Source of the DNA: Clostridia bacterium
GTDB taxonomy: Bacteria; Bacillota_A; Clostridia; Oscillospirales; Acutalibacteraceae
Assembly (NCBI GenBank): GCA_017435305.1
Contig: JAFSFH010000012.1
Coordinates: 169,182 to 233,181 of the forward strand
DNA: 64,000 bases
Direction: 5' to 3'
Shown here: piece after piece, positions 15,341 to 30,200 of the stretch
Layout: every line of letters begins with the position of its first letter
How positions within the stretch are numbered: position 1 is the stretch's first letter
Translations under genes and position numbers: made by a program
Notes under the pieces: generated by a model
Databases searched by the model: none
Told to the model about the DNA's origin: nothing
The model's input: the letters and a program-made list of their open reading frames with translations, nothing else

Positions 15341-16543
15341 TTACTCGTTGATGGCGGAAACAACGCCGGAACCTACGGTACGGCCACCCTCACGGATAGC
15401 GAAACGCAGACCCTCTTCGATGGCGATGGGGGTGATCAGCTCGACATCCATCTCGACGTTATCGCCGGGCATGCACATCTCAACGCCGGCGGGCAGGTTG
15501 ATGACGCCGGTCACGTCGGTGGTACGGAAGTAGAACTGAGGACGATAGTTGTTGAAGAAGGGGGTGTGACGGCCGCCCTCGTCCTTGGACAGGACGTAGA
15601 CGTTGGCATGGAACTTGGTGTGGGGGTTCACGGAACCAACCTTACACAGAACCTGGCCACGCTCGATCTCGTCACGGGCAACACCACGCAGCAGGGCGCC
15701 GATGTTATCGCCGGCCTCAGCGTAATCCAGCATCTTGCGGAACATCTCGATACCGGTAACAACAGTCTTCTTGCGCTCGTCGGTCAGACCGATGATCTCA
15801 ACTTCCTCAGACAGGTTCAGACGGCCACGCTCCACACGACCGGTAGCAACAGTACCACGGCCGGAGATGGTGAAGACGTCCTCAACGGGCATCAGGAAGG
15901 GCTTCTCGTCGTCACGGACGGGGCTGGGGATGTAGCTGTCAACAGCGTCCATCAGAGCCAGGATGGGAGCATACTCGGGAGCGTCAGCGGTGTTAGCAGC
16001 GCACTCCAGAGCGGCCAGAGCAGAACCCTTAACGATCGGAATGTCGTCGCCGGGGAAGTCGTACTCGCTCAGCAGATCACGGATCTCCATCTCAACCAGC
16101 TCCAGCAGCTCCTCGTCGTCCACCTGGTCAACCTTGTTCATGAAAACAACGATGTAGGGAACGCCGACCTGACGGGACAGCAGGATGTGCTCACGGGTCT
16201 GGGGCATGGGGCCGTCAGCGGAAGAAACGACCAGGATAGCGCCGTCCATCTGGGCAGCACCGGTGATCATGTTCTTAACGTAGTCGGCGTTGCCGGGGCA
16301 GTCAACGTGAGCATAGTGACGGTTGTCGGTCTCGTACTCAACGTGAGCGGTGTTGATCGTGATACCACGAGCGCGCTCCTCGGGAGCCTTATCGATGTTG
16401 GCGTAATCCATAAACTCGGCGTCGCCCTTGATAGCCAGAACCTTGGTGATGGCGGCGGTCAGGGTGGTCTTACCGTGGTCAACGTGACCGATGGTACCGA
16501 TGTTTACGTGCGGTTTGTTGCGTTCAAATTTTTCCTTTGCCAT
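15341..16543 (-). CDS. tuf: Elongation factor Tu
   Basis: GTPase delivering aminoacyl-tRNA to the ribosome. It has 400 residues with G1 [10 protein letters not shown]2 RGITI, G3 DCPGNADY, G4 NKVD (Val where most have Cys) and G5 GSALAALE, then domains II and III ending [11 protein letters not shown]. All catalytic motifs are intact. It is last in the rpsL-rpsG-fusA-tuf order, but a 188-bp gap with its own promoter separates it from fusA. Confidence 0.99.
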   Translation of the reverse strand: MAKEKFERNKPHVNIGTIGHVDHGKTTLTAAITKVLAIKGDAEFMDYANIDKAPEERARGITINTAHVEYETDNRHYAHVDCPGNADYVKNMITGAAQMDGAILVVSSADGPMPQTREHILLSRQVGVPYIVVFMNKVDQVDDEELLELVEMEIRDLLSEYDFPGDDIPIVKGSALAALECAANTADAPEYAPILALMDAVDSYIPSPVRDDEKPFLMPVEDVFTISGRGTVATGRVERGRLNLSEEVEIIGLTDERKKTVVTGIEMFRKMLDYAEAGDNIGALLRGVARDEIERGQVLCKVGSVNPHTKFHANVYVLSKDEGGRHTPFFNNYRPQFYFRTTDVTGVINLPAGVEMCMPGDNVEMDVELITPIAIEEGLRFAIREGGRTVGSGVVSAINE

Positions 16544-16593
16544 TGCAATGTGCCTCCTTGTAAATCAAATATTATTTGCCCGAACTTGAGTTT

Positions 16594-16622
16594 ATTCTAT
16601 CAAGTATCGGAAAGAATTGCAA
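16594..16622 (-). promoter_or_regulatory. tuf promoter
   Basis: Minus-strand -35 TTGCAA (16622-16617), 17-bp spacer, -10 TAGAAT (16599-16594), in the fusA-tuf gap; it allows tuf expression independent of the str operon. Confidence 0.75.
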
Positions 16623-16731
16623 GTACTTTTGCAAAAAAGCCCTATAATTTGTATGCCCAATGATGAAAATCGGGCATTTTTGAGGAATTTCGACGGGCTC
16701 AGGGCGATATTGGCGCCCCAAGCGACCGAAA

Positions 16732-18831
16732 TTAATCCTTCTGGGTCCGCTTGGCGATGATGGCCTCGGCCACGTTCTTGGGAATCTCAGCGTAGTGGCT
16801 GGGCTCCATCACGTACTGACCACGACCCTGAGTGCCGGAGCGCAGGTCGGTGGCATAGCCGAACATCTCGGACAGCGGAACGTGAGCGCGGATCTGCACG
16901 GCGCCATTGATGTTCTCGGAGCCTTCCATCTGGCCACGGCGGGAGGCGATATCGCCCACCACGAAGCCCATGTACTCGTCCGGAGCAACAATAACCACCT
17001 TCATGATGGGCTCCATCAGAACGGGGTCAGCCTTCTTCATAGCATCCTTGAACGCCATAGAACCGGCGATCTTAAAGGCCATTTCGGAGGAGTCGACCTC
17101 GTGATAGGAACCATCGTACAGGGTGACCTTGCAGTCCACAACGGGATAACCGGCGATGGTGCCGGCGTGCATAGCGCCCTGGATACCGGCGTCAACCGCA
17201 GGAATGTACTCCTTCGGGATGGCACCGCCGACCACGGCGTTGACAAACTCGTAACCCTTACCGGACTCGTTGGGCTCCAGCTTGATCTTAACGTGACCGT
17301 ACTGACCCTTACCACCGGACTGACGGGCATACTTGCAGTCCACGTCGGCCAGACGGCGGACAGTCTCCTTGTAAGCAACCTGGGGAGCACCCACGTTGGC
17401 CTCCACCTTGAACTCACGCAGCAGACGGTCGACGATGATCTCCAGGTGCAATTCGCCCATACCGGCGATGATGGTCTGACCGGTCTCCTCGTCGGTGTAG
17501 GTCTTAAAGGTGGGATCCTCTTCAGCCAGCTTGGCCAGAGCGATGCCCATCTTCTCCTGACCGGCTTTGGTCTTGGGCTCGATGGCGACGCGGATAACCG
17601 GCTCCGGGAAGTTCATAGACTCCAGGATAACGGGATGCTTCTCGTCACACAGAGTGTTACCGGTGGTGGTATTCTTCAGACCGATGGCGGCGGCGATATC
17701 ACCGGCGTACACCACGTCCAGATCCTTACGGGCGTTGGCGTGCATCTGCACGATGCGGCCCAGACGCTCGTTGGAATCCTTGCTGGAGTTGTACACGGTC
17801 TCACCGGCCTTAACGGTACCGGAATACACACGGAAGAAAGCCAGCTTACCAACAAAGGGATCGGTGGCAATCTTAAAGGCCAGAGCGGCGAAGGGCTCGT
17901 CATCGGAAGAAGGACGGGTGACCTCCTCCTCGGTGTCGGGGTTCACGCCCTTGATGGCGGGAACGTCCAGCGGAGAGGGCATGAAGTCCACGATGGCGTC
18001 CAGCAGCTTCTGCACGCCCTTGTTGCGGTAGGAAGTACCGCAGCAGACGGGAACCATCTCATTGGCGATGGTGGCCTTACGGATGACGGCCTTGATCTCG
18101 TCGATAGAGATCTCCTCACCGCCGAAATACTTCTCCATCAGGTCGTCGTCCAGCTCAGCGACAGCCTCGATCAGCTCGTCGTGATACTTCTGGGCGATCT
18201 CCTTCATGTCGTCCGGAATCTCTTCCACACGCATATCCTTACCCATCTCGTCGTAGTAGACGTCGGCCTTCATCTCGATCAGGTCCACGATGCCCTTAAA
18301 CAGGTTCTCGGAACCGATGGGGAGCTGAATCGGCACGGCGTTACATTTCAGACGGTCGCGCATCATACTGACCACGCGATAGAAATCGGCACCCATGATG
18401 TCCATCTTGTTGACGTACGCCATACGGGGCACCTGATACTCGTCTGCCTGACGCCACACAGTCTCGGACTGGGGCTCTACGCCGCCCTTGGCGCACAGCA
18501 CGGTGACAGAGCCATCCAGAACACGCAGAGAACGCTGCACCTCAACGGTGAAGTCCACGTGACCGGGAGTATCAATGATGTTGATACGATGCTTGTCGGC
18601 CGTACCCTGCTTGTCCCAATAGCAGGTAGTGGCAGCAGAGGTGATGGTGATACCGCGCTCCTGCTCCTGCGCCATCCAGTCCATGGTAGCGCCGCCGTCG
18701 TGGGTCTCACCGATCTTGTAGTTTACACCGGTATAATACAGGATACGCTCGGTGGTGGTCGTCTTACCAGCATCGATGTGAGCCATAATACCGATGTTTC
18801 TGGTTTTTTCCAGAGATACATCTCTTGCCAT
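16732..18831 (-). CDS. fusA: Elongation factor G
   Basis: Translocase GTPase of 699 residues. It starts with [35 protein letters not shown], followed by [20 protein letters not shown] and NKMD, then domains II-V ([60 protein letters not shown]). The length and sequence fit canonical EF-G rather than a mitochondrial-type or resistance paralogue. It lies 36 bp after rpsG in the str operon. Confidence 0.99.
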   Translation of the reverse strand: MARDVSLEKTRNIGIMAHIDAGKTTTTERILYYTGVNYKIGETHDGGATMDWMAQEQERGITITSAATTCYWDKQGTADKHRINIIDTPGHVDFTVEVQRSLRVLDGSVTVLCAKGGVEPQSETVWRQADEYQVPRMAYVNKMDIMGADFYRVVSMMRDRLKCNAVPIQLPIGSENLFKGIVDLIEMKADVYYDEMGKDMRVEEIPDDMKEIAQKYHDELIEAVAELDDDLMEKYFGGEEISIDEIKAVIRKATIANEMVPVCCGTSYRNKGVQKLLDAIVDFMPSPLDVPAIKGVNPDTEEEVTRPSSDDEPFAALAFKIATDPFVGKLAFFRVYSGTVKAGETVYNSSKDSNERLGRIVQMHANARKDLDVVYAGDIAAAIGLKNTTTGNTLCDEKHPVILESMNFPEPVIRVAIEPKTKAGQEKMGIALAKLAEEDPTFKTYTDEETGQTIIAGMGELHLEIIVDRLLREFKVEANVGAPQVAYKETVRRLADVDCKYARQSGGKGQYGHVKIKLEPNESGKGYEFVNAVVGGAIPKEYIPAVDAGIQGAMHAGTIAGYPVVDCKVTLYDGSYHEVDSSEMAFKIAGSMAFKDAMKKADPVLMEPIMKVVIVAPDEYMGFVVGDIASRRGQMEGSENINGAVQIRAHVPLSEMFGYATDLRSGTQGRGQYVMEPSHYAEIPKNVAEAIIAKRTQKD

Positions 18832-18867
18832 AGTACGTTCCTCCTATTCCAAACTATTATACCGCGA

Positions 18868-19338
18868 TTACCAACGGAAATGAGCGAACGCCTTGTTGGC
18901 CTCGGCCATCTTGTGGGTGTCGTCGCACTTCTTAGCGGCGCCGCCGGTACCGTTCAGGGCATCCAGAATCTCGCCGGCCAGACGCTCCTTCATGGTGCGC
19001 TCGGAGCGGTTACGGGAATAGGTGGTCAACCAGCGCAGACCCAGGGTCTGACGGCGGTCGGCACGCACCTCGATGGGCACCTGATAGGTAGCACCACCGA
19101 CGCGGCGGGCCTTAACCTCGAGAACGGGCATGATATTCTCCATGGACTTCTCGAACACGGTCAGGGGCTCCTCGCCGGTCTTTTCTTTGATAATGTCGAA
19201 TGCATCATAGACGATCTTCTGGGCAACGCCCTTCTTGCCGTCCAGCATGATGTTGTTGATGAGCTTGGTCACCAACTTGGAATTGTAAAGCGGGTCGGGC
19301 AAAACGTCACGTTTTGCGGTAAAACCTCTTCTCGGCAC
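18868..19338 (-). CDS. rpsG: 30S ribosomal protein S7
   Basis: A 156-residue primary 16S-binding protein of the small-subunit head. It begins [30 protein letters not shown] and ends [12 protein letters not shown] place the start at the GTG at 19338, because GGAGG lies eight bases upstream and this gives the universal (M)PRRG terminus; an upstream ATG would add six unsupported residues. In other bacteria S7 represses its own operon. Confidence 0.97.
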   Translation of the reverse strand: MPRRGFTAKRDVLPDPLYNSKLVTKLINNIMLDGKKGVAQKIVYDAFDIIKEKTGEEPLTVFEKSMENIMPVLEVKARRVGGATYQVPIEVRADRRQTLGLRWLTTYSRNRSERTMKERLAGEILDALNGTGGAAKKCDDTHKMAEANKAFAHFRW

Positions 19339-19480
19339 TTTACTTCCCTCCTTCATAATTATGATATCTTAGGTACTCGAAAGTGACATACTTCCGTTGG
19401 CCAATAGTGAGCAGGTTCATACCGCGGGACGGGGCCCGTATATATGAAATCTGCGACTATGTAGCCGCTGAGTGGATGTC

Positions 19481-19909
19481 TTACTTCTTGGCCGCACCGG
19501 CCTTGGGACGCTTGGCACCGTACTTGGAACGGGCCTGCATACGGTTGGCGACACCCTGGGTATCCAGAGTACCACGCACGATGTGATAACGCACACCGGG
19601 CAGGTCCTTAACACGGCCGCCACGGATCAGCACCACGCTGTGCTCCTGCAGGTTGTGACCCTCGCCGGGAATGTAGGAAGTAACCTCGATTCCGTTAGAC
19701 AGGCGGACACGGGCAACCTTACGCAGAGCGGAGTTAGGCTTCTTAGGGGTAGAAGTCTTAACGGCAGTGCAGACGCCACGCTTCTGGGGGGAGTTCTGGT
19801 CGATAGCCACACGCTTCTTAGAGTTCCAACCCTTCAGCAGAGCGGGAGCCTTGGCTTTCTTCTCCAGATCCTGACGACCCTTGCGTACCAGCTGGTTAAA
19901 AGTAGGCAT
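19481..19909 (-). CDS. rpsL: 30S ribosomal protein S12
   Basis: A 142-residue decoding-centre protein. It begins [12 protein letters not shown] and contains the streptomycin-region motifs [11 protein letters not shown] and [17 protein letters not shown] with the key lysines unaltered. It is first in the str operon. A 124-bp spacer to rpsG is longer than usual and holds no ORF. AGGTGAATTT precedes the ATG. Confidence 0.99.
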   Translation of the reverse strand: MPTFNQLVRKGRQDLEKKAKAPALLKGWNSKKRVAIDQNSPQKRGVCTAVKTSTPKKPNSALRKVARVRLSNGIEVTSYIPGEGHNLQEHSVVLIRGGRVKDLPGVRYHIVRGTLDTQGVANRMQARSKYGAKRPKAGAAKK

Positions 19910-20135
19910 AAATTCACCTCCGATATAAAATTTATTTCAAAGGTCATACGACCTTTAAAACCACGGTTACAGCGGGTATTTTGCGGAAATGGGCATACTT
20001 CACCCATACTAAGGCATCATACCACAATTCGATATTTTAGCATAATCAAGGGGTGGTGTCAATAGTGATAATTCACGATTTTGCGGGGATTCTTGGGGGT
20101 GCATTCCCCTATTTTTTGCCGTTTTGAACAAAATA
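19910..20135 (-). promoter_or_regulatory. str operon promoter and leader
   Basis: Minus-strand -35 TTGACA (20062-20057), 17-bp spacer, -10 TAAAAT (20039-20034), then a leader of about 120 nt with a small hairpin AAAGGTC-atac-GACCTTT near 19940-19957. This shows rpsL-rpsG-fusA starts independently of rpoBC. Confidence 0.88.
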
Positions 20136-20162
20136 TGCCCCCGTGGGAGAACCACGGGGGCA
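20136..20162 (-). terminator. Metallophosphoesterase gene terminator
   Basis: Stem TGCCCCCGTGG/CCACGGGGGCA downstream of the phosphoesterase stop, followed on the minus strand by TATTTTG. The T tract is weak. Confidence 0.75.
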
Positions 20163-20184
20163 GGTATCGCTCGATTTGTCGCCG

Positions 20185-21129
20185 TCAATCCCGCGAGCGG
20201 GTGACGGTGGCGGTGTCCAGATCCACCTCGTAATCCCGAATGAAGGGAACCGAGCGGCGGGCGTAGGACAGCCGTCCCTTGTCCACCGACTCCACATCCT
20301 CATCGGTGAGTCCGAACAGAAACTCGCCGGTGAGACCGCGAACGGTTATGCGGCTGTCCCCCGTCAGCGTGATCATCGCCGACAGCGGCTCGGAGAAATT
20401 CAGCGTATACGCCATCCCGTGGCACAGCGCCAGCACTTGGGGGGTATACCCGCCGAAGGGCGGATTGACGTACTGGTAGGCGGCGGAATTGAGGTCCAGA
20501 CAGCAAACGCCGTTCATCACGGTGCAGTGATCCCGATGGTGGTGACCGTTGATATACAGCATCACCGTATGGGGGCGCCGACGGTTGGCGCGGTCAAGGA
20601 TCTCCCACACCTGCTGACGGTTGAGCATACCGTCGGGGCGCTCGATGCTGTGGTGGCTCATCAGCACGCAGGGGCGGTCGCTCTCCTCCAGGGTCCGCTC
20701 CAGCCACCGCAGCTGCTCCGGCGGGAGGACGCCCTGCTTGGTCCGCCGCTCCACGTGGGGGTTAAAGTGGACGTATTCCCCATCGTTGAGGGTATAGTTG
20801 GCGTCCAGTACCACGAAGCGGTAGCCCTCTCGCTCAAACCAATAGTAGTTGTGGGGCATCCGATACAGGGGGAGCACCTCCTCCAGAGGAGAGTGCTCGG
20901 TGTCGTGATTGCCCAAACAACAGTACAGGTCGATGGGGGACGTCATCATCCGACGGGCAAAATCCCCATTGACCGCGGGCTCGTGGACGTAATCGCCCAG
21001 ACCCACCATAAAGGCGGCCTTTTGCTCCACGCCACGGCGGACGAGCTTATCCCACCGCTCAGCCTTATCGTCCAGGAATTCCCCTGGATAATGGTGCAGG
21101 TCGGCAAAGGCCAAAAAGGTACATTCCAT
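20185..21129 (-). CDS. Calcineurin-like metallophosphoesterase
   Basis: A 314-residue soluble metallophosphoesterase of unknown substrate. The dinuclear-metal motifs are present in order: FADLHH (Asp10, His12), VGLGDYVHEP, CCLGNHDTEHS, LMSHHSIERP and INGHHHRDH. No signal peptide or membrane segment is seen, so it is probably cytoplasmic. The C-terminal third (about 215-314) is a beta-rich region with no recognised family. It lies 58 bp after the DUF2079 gene in the same direction and may be co-transcribed. Confidence 0.87.
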   Translation of the reverse strand: MECTFLAFADLHHYPGEFLDDKAERWDKLVRRGVEQKAAFMVGLGDYVHEPAVNGDFARRMMTSPIDLYCCLGNHDTEHSPLEEVLPLYRMPHNYYWFEREGYRFVVLDANYTLNDGEYVHFNPHVERRTKQGVLPPEQLRWLERTLEESDRPCVLMSHHSIERPDGMLNRQQVWEILDRANRRRPHTVMLYINGHHHRDHCTVMNGVCCLDLNSAAYQYVNPPFGGYTPQVLALCHGMAYTLNFSEPLSAMITLTGDSRITVRGLTGEFLFGLTDEDVESVDKGRLSYARRSVPFIRDYEVDLDTATVTRSRD

Positions 21130-21187
21130 CGGTTCACCCCCTTTTTCGATATCTACCGATTAGTATAGACCCGACGAAAGCCCTTTG

Positions 21188-23050
21188 TCAAGGTGAGCCG
21201 TTGGCACTCTTTGTCATAATGATCAAACCTGCTTCTTCCGTTTCCACCGCGTAACCCAGTCGGAAGTACTGCTGCTTCCAGTCCAGAGCGTCACCGTCAC
21301 GGTCGTCCAGCACCACATAGTCCACGTCATCCACAGCGCCGTGATACTCCAATTCATAGATTTCGTCGCGGTCAGCGATATGGGGCAGCAGGAAGGCGGC
21401 GCAATTGACCGAAGCGTCCTCCGGCACTGTGTCCAACACCGCCTCCATCTGTGTATACTGCTCCTTCCCCACCTGCCAAGCACTGTGGAAATGGGCATAC
21501 GACGACAGCACGTAGGTGATATACATACAGCAGCACGCGGTAACGGCAAAGCCCAGGTGATAACGACGTCCGTCACCTTTCATCTCCGACAGATGAAGAA
21601 TCGAGGCGTACACTAAAAACGCCGTAATGCCGAAGTGATACTGGAATCCGATGTCGTACTGATACCCGTACTGGGTCAGCAGGTTGACCAGAACCGGCAC
21701 CATCAACAGCCAATGGGACGGCTTGCGGGTAAAGAAAGGCAGAAACCCCAGCGGCAGGAACAGCTGAAGGGTATACAAAATCTTGCCCCAGCCACCGTCG
21801 GCGGTGCCGAACAACTGGGTCAATAGATAGCCGGGGTTGACCAATGCTTTTTTCAGAGCGCCGCCTAAACCGTCCTCTGTATTGACGATCAGATTGTCAA
21901 AGCGGTTAATCATCGGTCCGTCGATGGTAGGGTTGGGGGTGGCGTTGGCGTACAGCTCGGCGTAGTAGGCGGCGGTGGTTTTCAGCGCCCACAGTGCGAT
22001 GCCGAAATACACCAATGAACCCACCAGCAGCACGCCGCCGTGCAGCCACTTACGCTTGGACAGCAATACGTACAGCGCCAACAGCGCCACGTAGACGGCG
22101 GCATCCTCCTTCACCATCAGGGTGAGTATCGCGCACAGATACATCCAGCCGTATCTCTCCCGCTCCAGGCAATATAACGCCCACAGGAGCAACGGCGCCA
22201 AAAAGCAGTTTTCGTGCAGGTCGTAGAAACACCCTGTGGACAGAGCGGGGTACAGTGCATAGAGGGCAATCACCGCCACCGCGCACTTTCCCGACAGGCG
22301 GAAATGCCGGCACAGCATGTACACGGGAATCACGCCCGATGCCAGCACCGCCGCCTGACCGATCTGTAGGGTCAAAGGAGACGGAAACAACATATAAAAT
22401 GGCAAGAGAACGTAATAAATAGGAGATATATGCACCGCAAAATGAGAAAGAAGCACATCTCTTTCAGACGTGCACAACGGCAATCCCGTTTCTTTCATAT
22501 TATGGAACATATTGACAAATAAACCAAAATCAAAATTGGGAGACGAAAAGGTTACATACCGATAGCAGGTGATGGCGGCTATCATACCGCCGCTGAACAC
22601 GCCAAACATAACCGCTATGATCCAAACGGTTCTGTTTTTCGGATTCCAGCGCCGCCATAACCGATCGTTCTTTTTTAAAAAGTAGATCACGAAAAATCCA
22701 TATGCAACAATAACCGCCGCTAAAAACTGAAAGGCGTTTTGACGAGTTCCGTAAGATATAAGCCATTGAACCACGCAAAGGGTCGCTCCTGCCATCAAAA
22801 ACCAGGAGTCCGTCTCGCAGGATGGAAAAAAACAGGCAATACCGGAATACATTACGAACAGCAAACCAGTCAATAACAGAATTTGACCCAACGGCGTGTT
22901 CTGGGCGTATTCCGGCGAAACAAACTCCCCTGCCTGCATAAGTTGATACGCCGTATAACCACACCAAGCAGCCAGAAGACGGCATACAACACACTCGAGA
23001 GTAAAGGCGGGACCTGCCGTCTTGAATGAAGCAACTATTCTATTGAACAT
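21188..23050 (-). CDS. DUF2079 multi-pass membrane protein
   Basis: A 620-residue polytopic protein with about a dozen hydrophobic segments, matching the DUF2079 family (glycosyltransferase-39/GT-C-like topology, function unknown). Family-like text is NFDFGLFVNMFHNMKETG, SERDVLLSHFAVHISPIYYVLLPFYMLFPS and LYALYPALSTGCFYDLHENCFLAPLLLW. I place the start at 23050 because GGAGG lies a suitable distance upstream; an ATG at 23074 is inside that site. The first 600 bp are visibly more AT-rich than neighbouring genes. It is divergent from the XRE gene across the 39-bp palindrome. Confidence 0.82.
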   Translation of the reverse strand: MFNRIVASFKTAGPAFTLECVVCRLLAAWCGYTAYQLMQAGEFVSPEYAQNTPLGQILLLTGLLFVMYSGIACFFPSCETDSWFLMAGATLCVVQWLISYGTRQNAFQFLAAVIVAYGFFVIYFLKKNDRLWRRWNPKNRTVWIIAVMFGVFSGGMIAAITCYRYVTFSSPNFDFGLFVNMFHNMKETGLPLCTSERDVLLSHFAVHISPIYYVLLPFYMLFPSPLTLQIGQAAVLASGVIPVYMLCRHFRLSGKCAVAVIALYALYPALSTGCFYDLHENCFLAPLLLWALYCLERERYGWMYLCAILTLMVKEDAAVYVALLALYVLLSKRKWLHGGVLLVGSLVYFGIALWALKTTAAYYAELYANATPNPTIDGPMINRFDNLIVNTEDGLGGALKKALVNPGYLLTQLFGTADGGWGKILYTLQLFLPLGFLPFFTRKPSHWLLMVPVLVNLLTQYGYQYDIGFQYHFGITAFLVYASILHLSEMKGDGRRYHLGFAVTACCCMYITYVLSSYAHFHSAWQVGKEQYTQMEAVLDTVPEDASVNCAAFLLPHIADRDEIYELEYHGAVDDVDYVVLDDRDGDALDWKQQYFRLGYAVETEEAGLIIMTKSANGSP

Positions 23051-23101
23051 ACGAGGTCTCCTCCTTTGCAGCACTTAAACCGCCGGTTTTCGTTCACAGA
23101 A

Positions 23102-23140
23102 ATACTTTAAAATATCCCAAATTGGGATATTTTAAAGTAT
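23102..23140. promoter_or_regulatory. Perfect 39-bp palindrome, probable operator
   Basis: Two 19-bp arms (23102-23120 and 23122-23140) are exactly complementary around one central base; the core reads ATCCCAA-A-TTGGGAT. It lies between the divergent DUF2079 and XRE genes and overlaps the probable XRE -35, which fits an autoregulatory operator. Confidence 0.8.
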
Positions 23141-23158
23141 ACCAGTGTGGGATAATAC
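23131..23158 (+). promoter_or_regulatory. XRE regulator promoter
   Basis: TTTAAA (23131-23136), 16-bp spacer and TAATAC (23153-23158), overlapping the right arm of the palindrome. A GGGATA half-site recurs at 23149-23154. Confidence 0.55.
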
Positions 23159-23175
23159 TGTCAAGAGGTGATCGT

Positions 23176-23373
23176 ATGCGACTTCGGGAACTGCGCAAGG
23201 CGCGAAGAATATCTCAACTCAAATTAGCCATCGATCTGAACACCAATCAAAACACCATCAGCCGCTATGAAACCGGAGAACGAGAGCCGGGTATTGCAGA
23301 ACTCATTGCGCTGGCTGACTATTTTGACGTGTCGTTAGATTATCTGTTGGAGCGTACCGACAGCCCTAAATAA
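23176..23373 (+). CDS. Small XRE-family transcriptional regulator
   Basis: A 65-residue helix-turn-helix protein consisting only of the Cro/C1 DNA-binding domain: LRELRKARRISQLKLAIDLNTNQNTISRYETGEREPGIAELIALADYFDVSLDYLLERT. With no effector domain it probably acts as a simple dimeric repressor, plausibly on the palindrome directly upstream. The ATG at 23176 has AGAGGTGAT seven bases before it. Targets beyond its own promoter and the divergent DUF2079 gene are unknown. Confidence 0.9.
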   Translation: MRLRELRKARRISQLKLAIDLNTNQNTISRYETGEREPGIAELIALADYFDVSLDYLLERTDSPK

Positions 23374-23382
23374 AAGCCATAA

Positions 23383-23412
23383 CCCCTCGGACAGTATGTC
23401 CGAGGGGTTTCT
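23383..23412 (+). terminator. XRE gene terminator
   Basis: Stem CCCCTCGGACA/TGTCCGAGGGG with a 3-nt loop followed by TTTCTT, 10 bp after the stop. Confidence 0.9.
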
Positions 23413-23436
23413 TATGCCCTTTCGCAGCGTGCCCAA

Positions 23437-23459
23437 AGCCTCCCTCCGAGAGGGAGGCT
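23437..23459. repeat. Truncated cassette arm
   Basis: AGCCTCCCTC/GAGGGAGGCT palindrome, matching only the outer arm of the variable-hairpin cassettes and lacking the variable hairpin. Confidence 0.55.
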
Positions 23460-23485
23460 GTTTATAGTGCGGTGTAGGCAACAAG

Positions 23486-23514
23486 AAAACCCCGAGGAAA
23501 CTCCTCGGGGTTTT
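23486..23514 (-). terminator. rpoC terminator
   Basis: Stem AAAACCCCGAGGA/TCCTCGGGGTTTT with a 3-nt loop, 30 bp after the rpoC stop on the minus strand. Confidence 0.9.
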
Positions 23515-23543
23515 CGTTTGCTCTATTCAGAGTTTTAGGAGAA

Positions 23544-27263
<3,720 letters not shown>

Positions 27264-27279
27264 AATTCTGTGCCTCCCC

Positions 27280-30200
27280 TCAGTTCATCTCGTCGGCGGT
27301 GTCGGCGATGATCTCGCCGGACTCATCCATCTCGCCAACGCCAAAGCCCTCAAACTCGCTCTCGTTGGCCACGGTGGTGAAGGCCTCGGAGTCGGGCTCG
27401 ATCATACCGAAATCGTCGTCTTCATCGAAGTTCTGCTTCAGGTCGATCTCATTCTTGTCCGCATCCAGCACACGGATGTCCAGACCCAAGGACTGCAGCT
27501 CTTTGACCAGCACCTTGAAGGACTCCGGAACGCCGGACTGGGGCACGTTCTGACCCTTAACGATGGCCTCGTAGGTCTTGACACGACCCACCACGTCATC
27601 CGACTTAACGGTCAGGATCTCCTGCAGGGTGTAGGCGGCGCCATAGGCCTCCAGCGCCCACACCTCCATCTCACCGAAACGCTGGCCGCCGAACTGCGCC
27701 TTACCACCCAGGGGCTGCTGGGTGACCAGGCTGTAGGGGCCGGTGGAACGGGCGTGAATCTTATCGTCAACCAGATGGTGCAGCTTCAGATAGTACATAT
27801 AACCAACGGTAACGGGGTTGTCGAACAACTCACCGGTACGACCGTCGTACACCCAGGTCTTACCGTCGGTGGACTTGCCGGCCTGAGCCAGCAGCTCGCG
27901 GATGTCGTCCTCGTGGGCACCGTCAAAGACGGGGGTCATCACCTTCATACCCAGAGCGGCGGCGGCGTAGCCCAGGTTCACCTCCAACACCTGACCGATG
28001 TTCATACGGGAGGGAACGCCCAGGGGGTTCAGCACGATGTCCAGGGGGGTGCCGTCCGGCAGGAAGGGCATATCCTCACTGGGCAGGATGCGGGACACAA
28101 CGCCCTTGTTACCGTGGCGACCGGCCATCTTATCACCCACGCTGATCTTGCGCTTCTGGGCGATGTAGCAGCGGACCACCATATTGACGCCGGGGCTCAA
28201 TTCGTCGCAGTTCTGACGGGTGAACACCTTCACGTCCACGATGATACCGTACTCGCCGTGGGGCACGCGCAGAGAGGTGTCGCGGACCTCGCGGGCCTTG
28301 TCACCGAAGATGGCGCGCAGCAGGCTCTCCTCGGCGGTCATCTCGGTCTCACCCTTGGGGGTAACCTTACCCACCAGGATGTCGCCGGAGTGGACCTCGG
28401 CGCCGATGCGGATGATACCGCGCTCGTCCAGATCCTTCAGCGCCTCCTCACCCACATTGGGGATGTCACGGGTGATCTCTTCGTCACCCAGCTTGGTGCC
28501 GCGAGCCTCCACCTCGTACTCTTCAATATGAATAGAAGTATAAACGTCGTCACGGACGATCTTCTCGTTGATCAGAACGGCGTCCTCGTAGTTATAGCCT
28601 TCCCAGGTCATGAAACCGATGAGGGCGTTCTTACCCAGGGCGATCTCACCGTTGCTGGTGGAGGGACCGTCGGCGATGACCTCGCCCACCTCCAGGTGCT
28701 GACCCTCGGTCACCACCGGGCGCTGGTTGATGCAGGTGCCCTGGTTGGAGCGGGAGAACTTCACCAGCTCGTAGACGTCGATCTCGCCGGTATCGTCGCG
28801 GCGGACGCGGACGGTGTCGGCGGAGGCGTAGGTGACGGTACCGGCAGCCTTAGCCAGCACGCACACGCCGGAGTCCACACCGGCCTTGTACTCCATACCG
28901 GTACCCACGATGGGGCTGTCGGTCTTGAGCAGCGGAACAGCCTGACGCTGCATGTTGGAGCCCATCAGGGCACGGTTAGCGTCATCGTTCTCCAGGAAGG
29001 GAATCATAGCGGTGGCCACGGACACAACCATCTTGGGGGATACGTCCATATAGTCCACGACAGAGGGATCCTCTTCCTTAAACTCGCCGCGGTGACGGGT
29101 GGTAACCTTAGACCGGGCGAAGCGGTTATTCTCATCCAGCGGCTCATTGGCCTGAGCCACGATGAAGTCGTCCTCCATATCGGCGGGCATATAGGTAACC
29201 TCGTCGGTCACCACGCCGGTGGCCTTATCCACCTTACGGTAGGGGGCCTCCACGAAGCCGTACTCGTTGATACGGGCGAAGGTGGCCAGATAGGAGATCA
29301 GACCGATGTTGGGACCTTCGGGGGTCTCGATGGGGCACATACGGCCGTAGTGGCTGTAGTGAACGTCTCGAACCTCGAATCCGGCACGGTCACGGGACAG
29401 ACCGCCGGGACCCAGAGCGGACAGACGGCGCTTGTGGGTCAATTCGGCCAGGGGGTTGTTCTGATCCATAAACTGGGACAGCGGAGAGGAGCCGAAGAAC
29501 TCCTTGATGGCGGCCACCACGGGACGGATGTTGATCAGCGCCTGAGGGGTGATCACGTCCATATCCTGTGCCTGCAGGGTCATACGCTCGCGCACCACGC
29601 GCTCCATACGGGAGAAGCCGATGCGGAACTGGTTCTGCAGCAATTCGCCCACCGAACGGATGCGGCGGTTGCCCAGGTGGTCGATGTCATCAGTGGTGCC
29701 GATGTGGTGACCCAGGCAGTTCAGATAGTTGATGGAGGCCAGGATGTCGTCCACGGTGATGGTGTTGGGGATCAGCTCCTTGGCGCGAGCCAGCAGAGCC
29801 TCCGGCAGCTCCTCATCGGACAGACCCTGACCCAGGATCTCGGTCAGAACGGTGTAGTTCACCCGCTCGTTGAGAGTCTTCTTGACCGCCTCGTATACGG
29901 GGGTGCTGACGTACTTGGCCAGATCCACCATACCGGTGGACACGATCTTGACCTCGCGCAGCTCGCCGTGCTCCTCTACGTTGACATAGGCGACGGTGAC
30001 ACCGGCATCCTCCATCTCCATAGCGCGGGCGCGGTCAATGACCTCGCCGGGCTCGGCCAGAATCTCGCCGGTGGCGGGATCCACGATGGGACGGCTCAGG
30101 GTGCAGCCGGCCAGTCGGTTGGACAGGCTCAGCTTTTTATTGTATTTATAGCGACCCACGCGGGAGATGTCGTAGCGGCGGGGGTCAAAGAACAGGTTAT

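Noticed and set aside
16795..19386. An 863-codon plus-strand frame opposite fusA and rpsG
   Set aside because: A shadow of highly codon-biased genes; it crosses the intergenic gap between fusA and rpsG and shows no domain.
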